From NCBI GenBank assembly GCA_022360815.1, contig JAKSCC010000291.1, positions 1 through 34,431 of the forward strand: a DNA stretch of 34,431 bases. Direction: 5' to 3'. Of the stretch, positions 8,852 to 17,328 are shown piece by piece. The notes beneath the pieces are model-generated. The model was not told where the DNA came from. It made no database searches and saw only the letters and a list, made by a program, of their open reading frames with translations. The translations under genes and the position numbers were made by a program. The first letter of the stretch is position 1; each line of letters begins with the position of its first letter. Origin of the DNA: Desulfobacterales bacterium (GTDB lineage Bacteria; Desulfobacterota; Desulfobacteria; Desulfobacterales; Desulfolunaceae).

Positions 8852-10577
8852 CTGAATGGTTCAGCTCAAAGAGAAAAACCCCGTTGGCCTTATGGATCAA
8901 ACGGGCACGGCTGCTCAAAAAAATCTCAAGATTCCTGCGGGCCTCGGGCGTCCACTCGTCTCCCTGCATCACATGCTTCCATGCGGAGTTCATGTTGGCC
9001 ACGATATGGGTGATGCCCCGCCTCTTCAGGTAATGGGCCATCTCCAGAGGAGAGCGCAGCTCACCGCCCGATGAAAGGCCAGCAAGGGTCACAAAGTGGG
9101 TTCCTGTGGGGTCCGGCACATAGGGGATGTCGCAGTAATACCCCCTCTTTCCCAGCCCCACAAAAAAGAGGCGATCCGTTGGTTTCAAATGTGCATTGAT
9201 ATAGAGATAGGTGGGGTGCTCAAACCGGCAACGGGCAATGTAGTCATCCCGACTCACCGCCCCCGAAAGGTAGCTCAGTGGGGAGACATACCGGTAGAGG
9301 TAGACGGCATAGCTTCCGCTCACCCAGACCCCATACCCCACAAAAAGAGCCAGCGACAGCGCGCCAGCCCATCTCAAAACAGCTTGCCGGCTCTTTTTGA
9401 TACCCTCCGCAAAAAAGGCGAGGGCATAGACCGAAAGCACCGCCAGGTGAGGGACCACCGGCATCAGATAGCGCACCCGGGTGGCCGTCATGCAGAGGGC
9501 GATCAAAATAAACCCCTGGGAGAGAAAAAGAAGGCTCCCCACATTCCACCGAAACGGGCGAGGGACCTTGCCAAAAAGAAAGAGGATCAGAAGCGAAGCA
9601 GAGAGGATGGGCGAGAGCCTTCCATCAAAAAGCCGGGGGTTTTTGTCTTCTCCTTGAAAAAAGATTCGAACCGGCAGAAGGGTCACATCCAGTGCAGACT
9701 CCTTGTAGAGCATGCGCCGGACCTCCAATGGATAGAGGCGCACCCTTTTCTCAAGGCCCTTTGAAAGGACGGCCTCCCCTTTTTCAGGGGCATCCGCAAG
9801 AGCGTGAATTTTTTGAAAGGCCCCATGAAACATGGGGTAGATAGGGTTTCCGGTCCAGAGGGTGTTGCGCACCCCGGTGGGAAGATAGGCCAGCCCCACG
9901 GCCCCTACAAAAAGAAGGGCAAACGTCACGGCCTTGAGATCCCGCCCCTCGCCTCTGGAGAGGGTTCGGCTCACCAGTATCACCAGAAGGGCTGCCAGAA
10001 GAAGAAGCATGGGCAGAGCATTGTACTTGATGCCCAACCCCAGCCCCAGAAGCAGGCCAGCCCCCACCACCCGTCGACTCTTTTGAAAGCCCTCTTCCCG
10101 GGCCTTCAAGAGCTGCTCGGTGGCAAAAAAGGAGAAGAAGGCGAGCCCCAAATCCACATAGGCTGTGGTGGAAAGCTTCATCACCACCGGAGTGGTTAAA
10201 AAAAGAAGGGCTCCCCCAAATCCCCACGTCGCCCCCAATGTGCCTTTCAGGTGCCGAAAAATAAGCCCTGCGGTACCCAGACCAAAGGCGAGATGGATCA
10301 GTTTGGGAAGGATATCACTGCCCCATGCCAGAGCGCCCCAGTAGAGCAGGGTGAGGTTCATGGGATAGTAGGACCAATCCATCCCCGGAAGCTCCACCAT
10401 GCCCCCTTCACGCAGGTAGATCTTGGGCATGGCCAGATGGTGGACCAAGGCGTCCCGACTCACCGGAGGCACCAGGCAGAGAAGCACGAGAAACCCCGCC
10501 ACCCCCGCCAGGGCTATCCATCCCCACTTTTGAAGCCCCGTCTCTTTCACTCCTGCCTCCTTATACAGATTCCCCAT
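8838..10577 (-). CDS. Polytopic membrane protein, GT-C / ArnT-like glycosyltransferase
   Basis: About 579 residues with around 10-12 predicted membrane helices and a soluble C-terminal domain of roughly 130 residues. The first extracytoplasmic loop has SRDALVHHLAMPKIYLREGG, with an acidic residue placed as in GT-C enzymes (PMT_2/ArnT superfamily), which use polyprenyl-phosphate sugars. This suggests transfer of a sugar to a lipid or protein outside the inner membrane. The acceptor cannot be deduced. ATG at 10577 with AGAAGG upstream is preferred to TTG at 10586. It follows a small membrane protein gene by 33 bases on the same strand and overlaps the convergent DUF503 gene. A non-enzymatic membrane protein cannot be excluded. 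Confidence 0.7.
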   Translation of the reverse strand: MGNLYKEAGVKETGLQKWGWIALAGVAGFLVLLCLVPPVSRDALVHHLAMPKIYLREGGMVELPGMDWSYYPMNLTLLYWGALAWGSDILPKLIHLAFGLGTAGLIFRHLKGTLGATWGFGGALLFLTTPVVMKLSTTAYVDLGLAFFSFFATEQLLKAREEGFQKSRRVVGAGLLLGLGLGIKYNALPMLLLLAALLVILVSRTLSRGEGRDLKAVTFALLFVGAVGLAYLPTGVRNTLWTGNPIYPMFHGAFQKIHALADAPEKGEAVLSKGLEKRVRLYPLEVRRMLYKESALDVTLLPVRIFFQGEDKNPRLFDGRLSPILSASLLILFLFGKVPRPFRWNVGSLLFLSQGFILIALCMTATRVRYLMPVVPHLAVLSVYALAFFAEGIKKSRQAVLRWAGALSLALFVGYGVWVSGSYAVYLYRYVSPLSYLSGAVSRDDYIARCRFEHPTYLYINAHLKPTDRLFFVGLGKRGYYCDIPYVPDPTGTHFVTLAGLSSGGELRSPLEMAHYLKRRGITHIVANMNSAWKHVMQGDEWTPEARRNLEIFLSSRARLIHKANGVFLFELNHSATGE

Positions 10578-10610
10578 GGGTCCCAATACCTTCTTGCGAC
10601 GGTTCCGCGA

Positions 10611-10904
10611 TCACTTGCCGTCAGGAGAAGAGATCTCCTGAAGCACAATTTTGTACCACTTGCCCTCGATCTCTACCGGGGGCATCTCAGAGACCGCCTC
10701 AAGGGAGCTCCAGGCGTCCAGACGCCTTGTGCGATACACCCGCTCTTTGTAACTGACAGAAGCAGCTCCGCCCATCAGAACAATCCCTGCAAAAAGGGTA
10801 AAAAAGATCAGCTTCCGCTTCCCCGAAGGAGGGTCACTAAGAAGGGCCACCACACCGCCAAAAAAGAGAAAGAGCCCGGCTGCGACCAGAAAGAGAACCA
10901 TCAT
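10611..10904 (-). CDS. Small two-helix membrane protein, unknown function
   Basis: Not recognised. The 97 residues have two hydrophobic helices (about 2-21 and 33-50) separated by a basic loop (PPSGKRK). A polar C-terminal half follows, containing PPVEIEGKWYKIVLQEI, probably outside the membrane. It starts 12 bases after the DUF362 gene stop and ends 33 bases before the GT-C-like gene, so the three are likely co-transcribed. The ribosome site (GGTGG) is weak. Confidence 0.65.
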   Translation of the reverse strand: MMVLFLVAAGLFLFFGGVVALLSDPPSGKRKLIFFTLFAGIVLMGGAASVSYKERVYRTRRLDAWSSLEAVSEMPPVEIEGKWYKIVLQEISSPDGK

Positions 10905-10916
10905 GACGCACCACCC

Positions 10917-12068
10917 TTATCCTTCAAGCTTCAACTTGAGGCCCTTGGACTCCAGCTTCACCAGCTCATAGGTCCGGCTTCCCATACCCAGCTCTTCGGC
11001 ATGGGCGAGCTGGGCCGGCCAATCCACATGGGGGTGAAGGCCTTTGATTTTGTCCTCCCCCGGGCCCGTGTTCTCTTTCAGACAGCTACCGGGGTTGGCG
11101 GGCTGGGCATTGACCAGATCCACACACGCCTGATCGATGGCCACCGGATCGGTGGAGGCCAGAATCCCGATGTCGGGAACGATGGGCGCATCGCTGTGCC
11201 CCACGCAGTCGCACAAGGGAGAGACATCGGTGATAAAGCTGATAAAGAGGGTTTTTCCCCTCTTTCCTTTGAGGGCGGCACTGGCATACTCCACCATGGT
11301 CTCCAAAAAGGTGGGCACCGACTGATTCCACTGAACCTGAACCGCACCGGTGGAACAGACAATGATGCAGTCCCCGCAGCCGATACAGATCTCAGGGTTG
11401 ACCATGGCCTTTTTCTTGCCATCCACCTCGCTGATGACAATGGCCTCCACCGGACAGTGTGATGCGCAGATGCCGCACCCCGTGCATTTTTTGCGCTTCA
11501 CCTTGGGGCTCACCGTGGAGTGCTGGGCCAGCTTGCCCCTTCGTGAAGCACACCCCATGCCAAGATTCTTCAATGCGCCCCCAAATCCGGTAAGCTTGTG
11601 CCCCTTGAAATGGGAGAGCACCACCATGGCATCGGCATGGAAAATATCGCTGCCGATATAGGCCTTCTGCACGTGCTTTGCCCCCAGAGCCACCTCTTCA
11701 TCGCTTCGGCCACGAAGCCCGTCGGCAATCACCACAGGGGCATCCACCACCGAATAGGAAAAACCGTTTTGAAAAGCGGTGGTCAGGTGGGAAGGGGTGT
11801 CGCTGCGGGTGCCGGCGTAGAGGGTGTTGGTGTCGGTCAGAAAAGGGCGGGCTCCGGCCTCTTTGATGGTTTCAACCATTTTTCTGACAAAAACCGGATT
11901 GATAAAAGCGGTGTTCCCCTTTTCGCCGAAGTGAATCTTCACGGCGGTCAGGGCTCTCTCCTTCAGAATCTCACCAAGCCCTGCGGTGTGCATCAAGCGG
12001 GCCAGCTTCTCGGGCAAACTCTCCTGAAAGGTGGCCCTCAGATCAATATGATAGACGGTGGATGCCAC
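10917..12068 (-). CDS. DUF362 domain protein with two 4Fe-4S ferredoxin motifs
   Basis: A 383-residue cytoplasmic iron-sulfur protein with no signal peptide. DUF362 segments surround the clusters: VKIHFGEKGNTAFINP and SHFKGHKLTGFGGALKNLGMGC before, and DVSPLCDC and ILASTDPVAIDQACVDLV after. The ferredoxin insert (about 190-250) has CTGCGICASHCP and CIGCGDCIIVC. In the second motif the usual proline after the last cysteine is serine. Family members are common in anaerobes and are assumed to transfer electrons; no substrate is known. The GTG start has AAGGAGG five bases upstream, one of the best ribosome sites in the window. Confidence 0.88.
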   Translation of the reverse strand: MASTVYHIDLRATFQESLPEKLARLMHTAGLGEILKERALTAVKIHFGEKGNTAFINPVFVRKMVETIKEAGARPFLTDTNTLYAGTRSDTPSHLTTAFQNGFSYSVVDAPVVIADGLRGRSDEEVALGAKHVQKAYIGSDIFHADAMVVLSHFKGHKLTGFGGALKNLGMGCASRRGKLAQHSTVSPKVKRKKCTGCGICASHCPVEAIVISEVDGKKKAMVNPEICIGCGDCIIVCSTGAVQVQWNQSVPTFLETMVEYASAALKGKRGKTLFISFITDVSPLCDCVGHSDAPIVPDIGILASTDPVAIDQACVDLVNAQPANPGSCLKENTGPGEDKIKGLHPHVDWPAQLAHAEELGMGSRTYELVKLESKGLKLKLEG

Positions 12069-12211
12069 AGCGCCCTCCTTTTTCGTTGCATCATGGGATG
12101 ATAACCTGCTACGTCACATGCCAAAGCATAATAGCGGTCACTATGCCACATGCCTTCGGCTGCTTCAAGTAAGCCGGAGCCCAGACCCTTTTCTGATGGA
12201 GACTGTGATTG

Positions 12212-12892
12212 ATGGATGCCCGTTTACATACCCTTGAAATCATCTATCAGGCCCACCAACAGGAGATCAGCTCTCTTCCTCTGGCCTGCAAAAAAGGGTG
12301 CGCCACCTGCTGTACCCGCAATGTCACCCTCACCACCCTTGAAGCGCGCCGCCTCTTCGACTGGATCGATCAGCATGCGCCCCAGCTTATGGAGAAGGTA
12401 AAAGAAGAGGCCCAAAGCCCTCGACAGATCCCCACGTACACCATGAACGGCCTTACCGATCTCTGCATGGCCCAGCAAGAGGTGCCCGAAGAGCCCAGCG
12501 ACCCCGGTTGGGGAGCCTGCCCTCTGCTATCAGACCAAGGGATCTGCCAGGCCTATGAGGCGCGCCCCTTTGCCTGCCGAAGCATGGTCTCAAAAAACAG
12601 CTGCCAAAAAGACGGATTTGCCGAAATGGAGGAGGTCACCCTCACCGTCAACAACGTTCTCATGCAATATATTGAACACACCGACGACAAAGGGCTCACC
12701 GGCAACCTCACCGACCTTTTGCTGCTTATGGAAGACCCGGACAGCCGAAAGGCCCATGAAGAGGAGTCTCTCTCGCCCCCTTCAAGCCACTTTGTGGCCA
12801 ACCGCCCGGCCCAGCTCCTCATGGTCCCGCCTCCCCATCGCGACCATGTGGGGGCCCTGATGCAGAAGATTCAGAGCCAGAAAGGGGCTTGA
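12212..12892 (+). CDS. YkgJ-type CxxxCxxCC cysteine-cluster protein
   Basis: About 226 residues. The N-terminal cluster CKKGCATCC and a later pair in ICQAYEARPFACRS and NSCQKDG match the YkgJ/UPF0153 family, which is annotated as zinc- or iron-chelating or as an Fe-S protein. Its biochemical role is not established. The C-terminal 60 residues look disordered and end in a basic helix. ATG at 12212 has GGAG about ten bases upstream; a TTG one codon earlier is less likely. It is divergent from the DUF362 gene across about 140 bases. Confidence 0.8.
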   Translation: MDARLHTLEIIYQAHQQEISSLPLACKKGCATCCTRNVTLTTLEARRLFDWIDQHAPQLMEKVKEEAQSPRQIPTYTMNGLTDLCMAQQEVPEEPSDPGWGACPLLSDQGICQAYEARPFACRSMVSKNSCQKDGFAEMEEVTLTVNNVLMQYIEHTDDKGLTGNLTDLLLLMEDPDSRKAHEEESLSPPSSHFVANRPAQLLMVPPPHRDHVGALMQKIQSQKGA

Positions 12893-13055
12893 AGCCCCAA
12901 CCCTGTTGACAAACGGCCACCAGAGATTACTATTTGGCTTGATGGATCTCATCAATTCGGTTGATTTCCGTATTCGAGAGTCCCCGCAGAAAAACATGTC
13001 CATGCAGGAAACGCAGGGCAAAACCATAGAGATATCTGGAAAAAGGGAGACAGAC

Positions 13056-13733
13056 ATGCACATCGAAACCCGAGAAGAAGCCCTTGAAAGAGTCCTGGCA
13101 CTGGACAAACCTTTCTGCCCCCACTGCAACAAAGAGATGCAACTGTGGGAGGTTCCCCAAATCACCTGCGGAGACGGACTGGGCTGGGGTGAGCCTTTTC
13201 TCTTCATCTGTTTTAACGACGAGTGCCCCCTCTTTAAAAAAGGGTGGGACGACCTCATGGATCAGGTGGGGCAGGTCTCATCGTATCGCTGCATGAACTA
13301 CCCTGGAACAGAAAACTATGAGCTCCTTCCCGTCTTCAGCCACATGGGGGGCGAAGGGCAGATCATCACCGATGAGACCATGGCCAAGCAGGCCGCCTTT
13401 GAAGAGGCGGTCAAAAGCGGTTTCTCCATTCTGGCGGACTGCTACGTCAACAAAGACCTGGTCCAGCTCCTCAAGATGACCTTGGACTCCACCGAGCCGG
13501 GCCGGGTTCGCCTGAAGGCGGCAGAGATGCTGGGGGATATCGCCGATACCGAAGCCATCGACCCCCTTCGCAACACCAAATTCGGCATGGCCAAGCTCCA
13601 GGAGACCGTGGACGAAGCGATCAAAAAGATCCATGAACGCTGCTTCACCCGAGAGTGCCCCTTCTGCGCCGAAATCATCAAGAAAAAAGCGAAACTCTGC
13701 AAGCACTGCGGCCAGGACGTGGCGGGCAAATAG
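13056..13733 (+). CDS. Double zinc-ribbon protein with HEAT-like middle, unknown function
   Basis: Not assigned to a named family. The N-terminus has CPHCNKEM and, after about 40 residues, CFNDECPLF, likely one zinc site. A helical middle (about 125-185) contains VRLKAAEMLGDIADTEAIDPL, resembling a HEAT or PBS-lyase repeat. The C-terminus is a compact ribbon, CPFCAEIIKKKAKLCKHCG, of the kind often added to adaptor proteins. The start at 13056 has GGGAGA six bases upstream. The same frame is open back to 12906, but that extension has no ribosome site and no domain-like sequence. Repeat copy C begins directly after the stop codon. Confidence 0.75.
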   Translation: MHIETREEALERVLALDKPFCPHCNKEMQLWEVPQITCGDGLGWGEPFLFICFNDECPLFKKGWDDLMDQVGQVSSYRCMNYPGTENYELLPVFSHMGGEGQIITDETMAKQAAFEEAVKSGFSILADCYVNKDLVQLLKMTLDSTEPGRVRLKAAEMLGDIADTEAIDPLRNTKFGMAKLQETVDEAIKKIHERCFTRECPFCAEIIKKKAKLCKHCGQDVAGK

Positions 13734-13830
13734 CCTCCGGCGGGTCGTTTTTTTGAAAAAAACCCCCAAAAAAACGTTTCGCTTGCCTCACACCCTCCTG
13801 CTGATCGCCCCAAAGGGCGATCAGCAGAAA
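13734..13830 (+). repeat. Dispersed intergenic repeat, copy C (left part)
   Basis: It starts immediately after a TAG stop with CCTCCGGCGGGTCG, then the T7/A7 hairpin, AAAAAAACGTTT, and a perfect 13-bp hairpin CTGCTGATCGCCC-CAAA-GGGCGATCAGCAG. The hairpin could also end transcription between the convergent flanking genes, but no T-run follows it. The right module is missing. Confidence 0.7.
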
Positions 13831-13888
13831 GCCATAAAAGGGCTGTTATGAGGGCGTAAATGCCACCAACAACGCCGAGTCACGGCAG

Positions 13889-15013
13889 CTATCCCATAGC
13901 TTTTTCCATACGATTTAATCCCTCATCCAGCATGGCTCGCGTGCAAGCAAAATTGAGACGCAGCCAGCCTGGGGCTCCGAAATAGGCACCGTCGGAGAGC
14001 CCCACCCCGTGCTCCTCAAAAAAACGGGCGGGATTGTCCACCCCCACATCCCTTGCATCCATCCAGATAAGGTAGGTCGCTTCCGGCAAAAGAGGCTTGA
14101 TCCCCTTCATTTTGGAAAGCCACGCATAGGCATGGTCCCGGTTGCTTCTTAAGTAGGCCAGCACCTCACCAAGCCAGGGTTCCCCGTGGATATAGGCCGC
14201 ACGCGCCCCTTCGTAGCCCATCAGGTTGACGTGGGGGACAATCCCATCCATGGCCGCCTTGTAACGGACGCGAAGGCTCTCATCCGAGATAATGGCCATG
14301 GAACATCCCAGCCCCGGTATATTAAAGGTCTTGCTGGGCGCCCTCAGGGTCATGGTGCGGGCCGCCACCTCAGGGGAGAGAGAGGCCGTGGGGACATGTC
14401 TTTTTCCCTCATCCATGATCAAATCGGCATGGATCTCGTCGGAGCAGATCAGCATGTCCCGCTCCGCACAAAACGCCGCAATATCCTCCAGCTCTTCCCT
14501 TGAAAAGAGGGTGCCTCCGGGGTTGTGGGGAGAGCAGAGCATCAGAAGCCGTGTCTCGGGCGTGCAGTGGGCTTCAAGGGTCTCCCTGGAGAGGGCCAGG
14601 CGCCCGTTTTCCATGGAAAGAGGGATCTTCACCATCTCTCGCCCCGCATTTTTCCCCACCGACAAAAAAGGCGGGTAGGCGGGAGTGGGTACCCCCAACG
14701 CTTCGCCCCCTTTAAGCAGGCGTGCCGCCACATTGAAACCGGTCACCACCCCTGGAATAAAAAGAATCCACTCCCGCTTCACCTCCCAGTCAAAGTGGCG
14801 CTTCAGATGCGACTGCACGGCTTCGTACAAAGAATCATCGGCCAGGGTATACCCGTACACCGGGTGGGATGCCCTGCGGCTCAGGGCTGTTGTCACCGCC
14901 TCTGGGGCCGGAAAATCCATATCCGCCACCCACATGGGCAGCACATCCTCTTTGAACCACTCCCACTTAAGGCTTGAGGTTCCTCTGCGATCAACGGGTC
15001 TGTCAAAATCCAT
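13889..15013 (-). CDS. MalY/PatB family PLP-dependent C-S lyase or aminotransferase
   Basis: A fold-type I PLP enzyme of 374 residues. The N-terminus DFDRPVDRRGTSSLKW, LPMWVADMDFPAPEAV and YGYT are hallmarks of the MalY/PatB cystathionine beta-lyase group. PLP Lys228 lies in APSKTFNIPGLG. Further conserved segments are CSPHNPGG and CSDEIHADL. The likely reaction is beta-elimination of cystathionine to homocysteine, pyruvate and ammonia. That would feed MetH encoded 7 kb away, though some relatives act on other cysteine conjugates or as aminotransferases. The start ATG has AAGGAG six bases upstream. The gene is divergent from pfaD with repeat copy D between them. Confidence 0.9.
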   Translation of the reverse strand: MDFDRPVDRRGTSSLKWEWFKEDVLPMWVADMDFPAPEAVTTALSRRASHPVYGYTLADDSLYEAVQSHLKRHFDWEVKREWILFIPGVVTGFNVAARLLKGGEALGVPTPAYPPFLSVGKNAGREMVKIPLSMENGRLALSRETLEAHCTPETRLLMLCSPHNPGGTLFSREELEDIAAFCAERDMLICSDEIHADLIMDEGKRHVPTASLSPEVAARTMTLRAPSKTFNIPGLGCSMAIISDESLRVRYKAAMDGIVPHVNLMGYEGARAAYIHGEPWLGEVLAYLRSNRDHAYAWLSKMKGIKPLLPEATYLIWMDARDVGVDNPARFFEEHGVGLSDGAYFGAPGWLRLNFACTRAMLDEGLNRMEKAMG

Positions 15014-15088
15014 AACAACTCCTTATACAGCTGATTTTCTCTGCCATGACCATACGCCAAAGTTATTCCAGTTGTCATTCTTCAGCTT

Positions 15089-15280
15089 GGCCCCCGGCGG
15101 GTCGCTTTTTTGAAAAAAAGCTCCTCAAAAAACTTTTCCATTGCCCCTTGGGGGGCGATGAAAGGGATGCGTGAGGTTAAAATATAATAATCAAATAGCT
15201 GGAATTTGAACCCGTATCTCAAAAAAACCTGTTTATCAAACTTTTCAAAAGTTTGGCCCCCGGCAGGGCCGCCGGAGGCG
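15089..15280 (+). repeat. Dispersed intergenic repeat, copy D (full length)
   Basis: Full-length copy of about 190 bases in the middle of the 416-base gap between the divergent MalY-type and pfaD genes. The left end is CCCCCGGCGGGTCGC with the T6/A7 hairpin and CAAAAAACTTTTCCATTG. The centre has GCCCC-TTGG-GGGGC, then GCGTGAGGTTAAAA and AATCAAATAGCTGG. The right end is TTATCAAACTTTTCAAAAGTTTG followed by CCCCCGGCAGGGCC. Nothing else is evident in the gap except about 150 bases of pfaD leader. Confidence 0.82.
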
Positions 15281-15429
15281 AATAATGGCTGATTTCTTTT
15301 TTTTACACGCACCAAAGCTTGACATTCACCCGATTCACCGGGTAAACCCTTGCGGAAATAACTCGCGACCAAACCGCACGCCCCTCCTCACCGGGCCTGA
15401 TTTAATCAACTACCCAATGGAAAAACCTG

Positions 15430-17061
15430 ATGATCGAACCCATTCCCGCCTGGTGGCGTGCCACCGCATCCGATACCTCTGTCATCGACATTCGCAAAGG
15501 CCTTGAAGCCATTGACCGCCCCTTCTACCTCGTGGATCAGGGTCAGGGTCCTGTGGCACACAACTCCGGCGAGCTCCGTGTGGGCTGCAACAAACCGGAA
15601 GGCCCCTGGTATCCGGTTCTGGCCGCTGTCCGCGCCCTGCCCATCTCCAAACTGGGTTCCCAGACCTTTCTCAAACGCCATGGGGTCAAATTCCCCTATA
15701 TCATGGGAGCCATGGCCAATGGTATCACCAGCGAAGAGATGGTCGAAGCGGCCGGAAGAAACGGCATGCTTGGATTTTTTGGCGCCGGTGGCTGCAACTT
15801 TTCCCGCATTCAAGAGGCGATCAAGCGCCTGAAGGCAAGCTCCAGGCAAGAGGGTTTTCCCATCGGTTTCAACTTTCTCCACCACCACGGGGCACCCGAC
15901 GCCGAGATGAGGCTCTGCCAGCTCTACCTTGACGAAGGGATCAACTGCGTCAGTGCCGCTGCTTTTCTCACCATGACACTCGCCCTGGTGCGTTACCGGG
16001 TCACCGGTATTCACCTGGGGGCAAATGGGGAGGTCGTGGTTCCCAACCGGGTGATTGCCAAGCTCTCCAGAGAAGAGCTGGCCGAAAAATTCATGAGCCC
16101 GCCGCCCGTCGATATTCTCAAGAAACTCTTTGAAAAGGGGCTGATCACCCAAACTGAAATGGAGCTTGCCCCGCGCATCTCCATGGCCGATGACATCACC
16201 GCCGAGGCAGACTCCGGAGGCCACACCGACAACCGTCCGGCCCTGGCCCTTCTTCCGGCCATCCAGGCCGTTCGCGATCGCCTCATGGAGAAATACAACT
16301 ACCCTTGCAAAATCGGTGTGGGCCTGGCCGGAGGTTTGGCCACACCGGTCTCTGCGGCGGCGGCCTTTGCCATGGGCGCCGATTACATCCTCACCGGCAC
16401 CATCAACCAGGCCTGCCGGGAGGCCGGAACATCGGAAAAGGTCAAGGAGCTTCTCACCCAGGCGCGTCAGGCCGATGTCACCATGGCTCCGGCCGCCGAC
16501 ATGTTTGAAATGGGTGGAAAGGTTCAGGTTCTCAAGCGGGGGACCATGTTTGCCATGCGGGGGGCCAAGCTCTACAGCACCTACACCAGCTACCCCGATC
16601 TCGACGCCATCCCTCAAGCCGAACTCGATTTTATCGAGAAGAAGATCCTTGGAAAGCCCGTGGATCAGGTGTGGGAGGACACCAAAGCCTTCTTTGAAGA
16701 CCGGGACCCCACCCAGGTGCAACGAGCCCTCAAAGACCCCAAGTACAAGATGGCCTTGATCTTCAGAAGCTACCTGGGCCAGGCCTCTCTCTGGGCGATC
16801 TCCGGCCTTGAGAGTCGTACCGGTGACTATCAGGTGTGGTGCGGACCGGCCATTGGCGCTTTCAACGCCTGGACAAAGGGGACACCCCTGGCCCAAAAAG
16901 AAAACCGGGATGTGGTCACTGCGGCCTTCAACCTGCTTGTTGGTGCGTCACTGGAGGCCCGATCCCGCATTCTGGCCAGCCAGTACCCTGCCCTTGCCGG
17001 CATCAGAGCCCTCCCGAAAACCATCGAGGAGTTAAAAATCTGCTCCAGGGAATTGGCTTAG
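15430..17061 (+). CDS. pfaD: PfaD-type FMN-dependent enoyl reductase / oxidoreductase
   Basis: A 543-residue protein of the PfaD family, the separate enoyl-reductase subunit of polyunsaturated fatty acid and related trans-AT polyketide synthases. It is built on a nitronate monooxygenase-like FMN barrel. Diagnostic segments are PYIMGAMANGITSEEMVEAA (about 93-112), FFGAGGCNF, the block ADDITAEADSGGHTDNRP near 254-271, and GVGLAGGLATPVSAAAAFAMGADYILTGTINQ split over the flavin phosphate site. The C-terminus has SYLGQASLWA and CGPAIGAFNAW, as in PfaD. No ketosynthase or multidomain PfaA-C gene is present within 15 kb on either side visible here. It may therefore serve a synthase elsewhere or have an independent reductase role. 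The start has no strong ribosome site. Confidence 0.9.
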   Translation: MIEPIPAWWRATASDTSVIDIRKGLEAIDRPFYLVDQGQGPVAHNSGELRVGCNKPEGPWYPVLAAVRALPISKLGSQTFLKRHGVKFPYIMGAMANGITSEEMVEAAGRNGMLGFFGAGGCNFSRIQEAIKRLKASSRQEGFPIGFNFLHHHGAPDAEMRLCQLYLDEGINCVSAAAFLTMTLALVRYRVTGIHLGANGEVVVPNRVIAKLSREELAEKFMSPPPVDILKKLFEKGLITQTEMELAPRISMADDITAEADSGGHTDNRPALALLPAIQAVRDRLMEKYNYPCKIGVGLAGGLATPVSAAAAFAMGADYILTGTINQACREAGTSEKVKELLTQARQADVTMAPAADMFEMGGKVQVLKRGTMFAMRGAKLYSTYTSYPDLDAIPQAELDFIEKKILGKPVDQVWEDTKAFFEDRDPTQVQRALKDPKYKMALIFRSYLGQASLWAISGLESRTGDYQVWCGPAIGAFNAWTKGTPLAQKENRDVVTAAFNLLVGASLEARSRILASQYPALAGIRALPKTIEELKICSRELA

Positions 17062-17106
17062 CATCCGGCGGGTCGCTTTTTTAAAAAAAACGCCGCAAAA
17101 AAAACG
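17062..17106 (+). repeat. Dispersed intergenic repeat, copy F (left tip only)
   Basis: CATCCGGCGGGTCGC followed by a T6/A8 hairpin and CGCCGCAAAAAAAACG, starting at the base after the pfaD stop codon. Only the first 45 bases of the element remain, and they merge into a terminator-like hairpin. Confidence 0.65.
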
Positions 17107-17136
17107 CCTCTTCGAACCTAATCGTAAGAGGCGTTT
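17095..17136. terminator. Terminator-like hairpin after pfaD
   Basis: AAACGCCTCTT (17102-17112) and AAGAGGCGTTT (17126-17136) form a perfect 11-bp stem. Plus-strand transcripts gain only three T residues after the stem, whereas the minus-strand reading has eight. It may act in both directions. Confidence 0.55.
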
Positions 17137-17255
17137 CATCCCTTGTCACGCGCACATCTTCCCCTAAGACGAACCTTCACTCAAAAAAACACCCATTATT
17201 TTACAAGCTTATTTACTCTGGAACCTGATCCATGGCACAACCCCATCCAAGGGTA

Positions 17256-17285
17256 TTCGCATAGAAGCCGGCCCCCTTATGCGAA
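17256..17285. promoter_or_regulatory. Inverted repeat upstream of the BASS transporter
   Basis: TTCGCATA and TATGCGAA form perfect 8-bp arms 14 bases apart, ending 43 bases before the transporter start codon. It could be an operator or a leader hairpin. No regulator is assigned. Confidence 0.35.
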
Positions 17286-17328
17286 ATGATAAAACGGCCA
17301 CCCTTTTACCAAACAATGTGGAGGAGTC

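Noticed and set aside
10251..11462. 403-codon plus-strand frame across the small membrane protein and DUF362 genes
   Set aside because: It crosses two well-supported minus-strand genes and their ribosome sites, and the translation has no recognisable domain.
13798..13827. Independent terminator between the zinc-ribbon and MalY-type genes
   Set aside because: The hairpin corresponds to the central palindrome of the dispersed repeat and lacks a T-run, so it is listed as part of copy C.
15406..16896. 496-codon minus-strand open frame opposite pfaD
   Set aside because: Its product is the antisense of a well-conserved PfaD sequence and shows no family features. Open antisense frames are common at this base composition.
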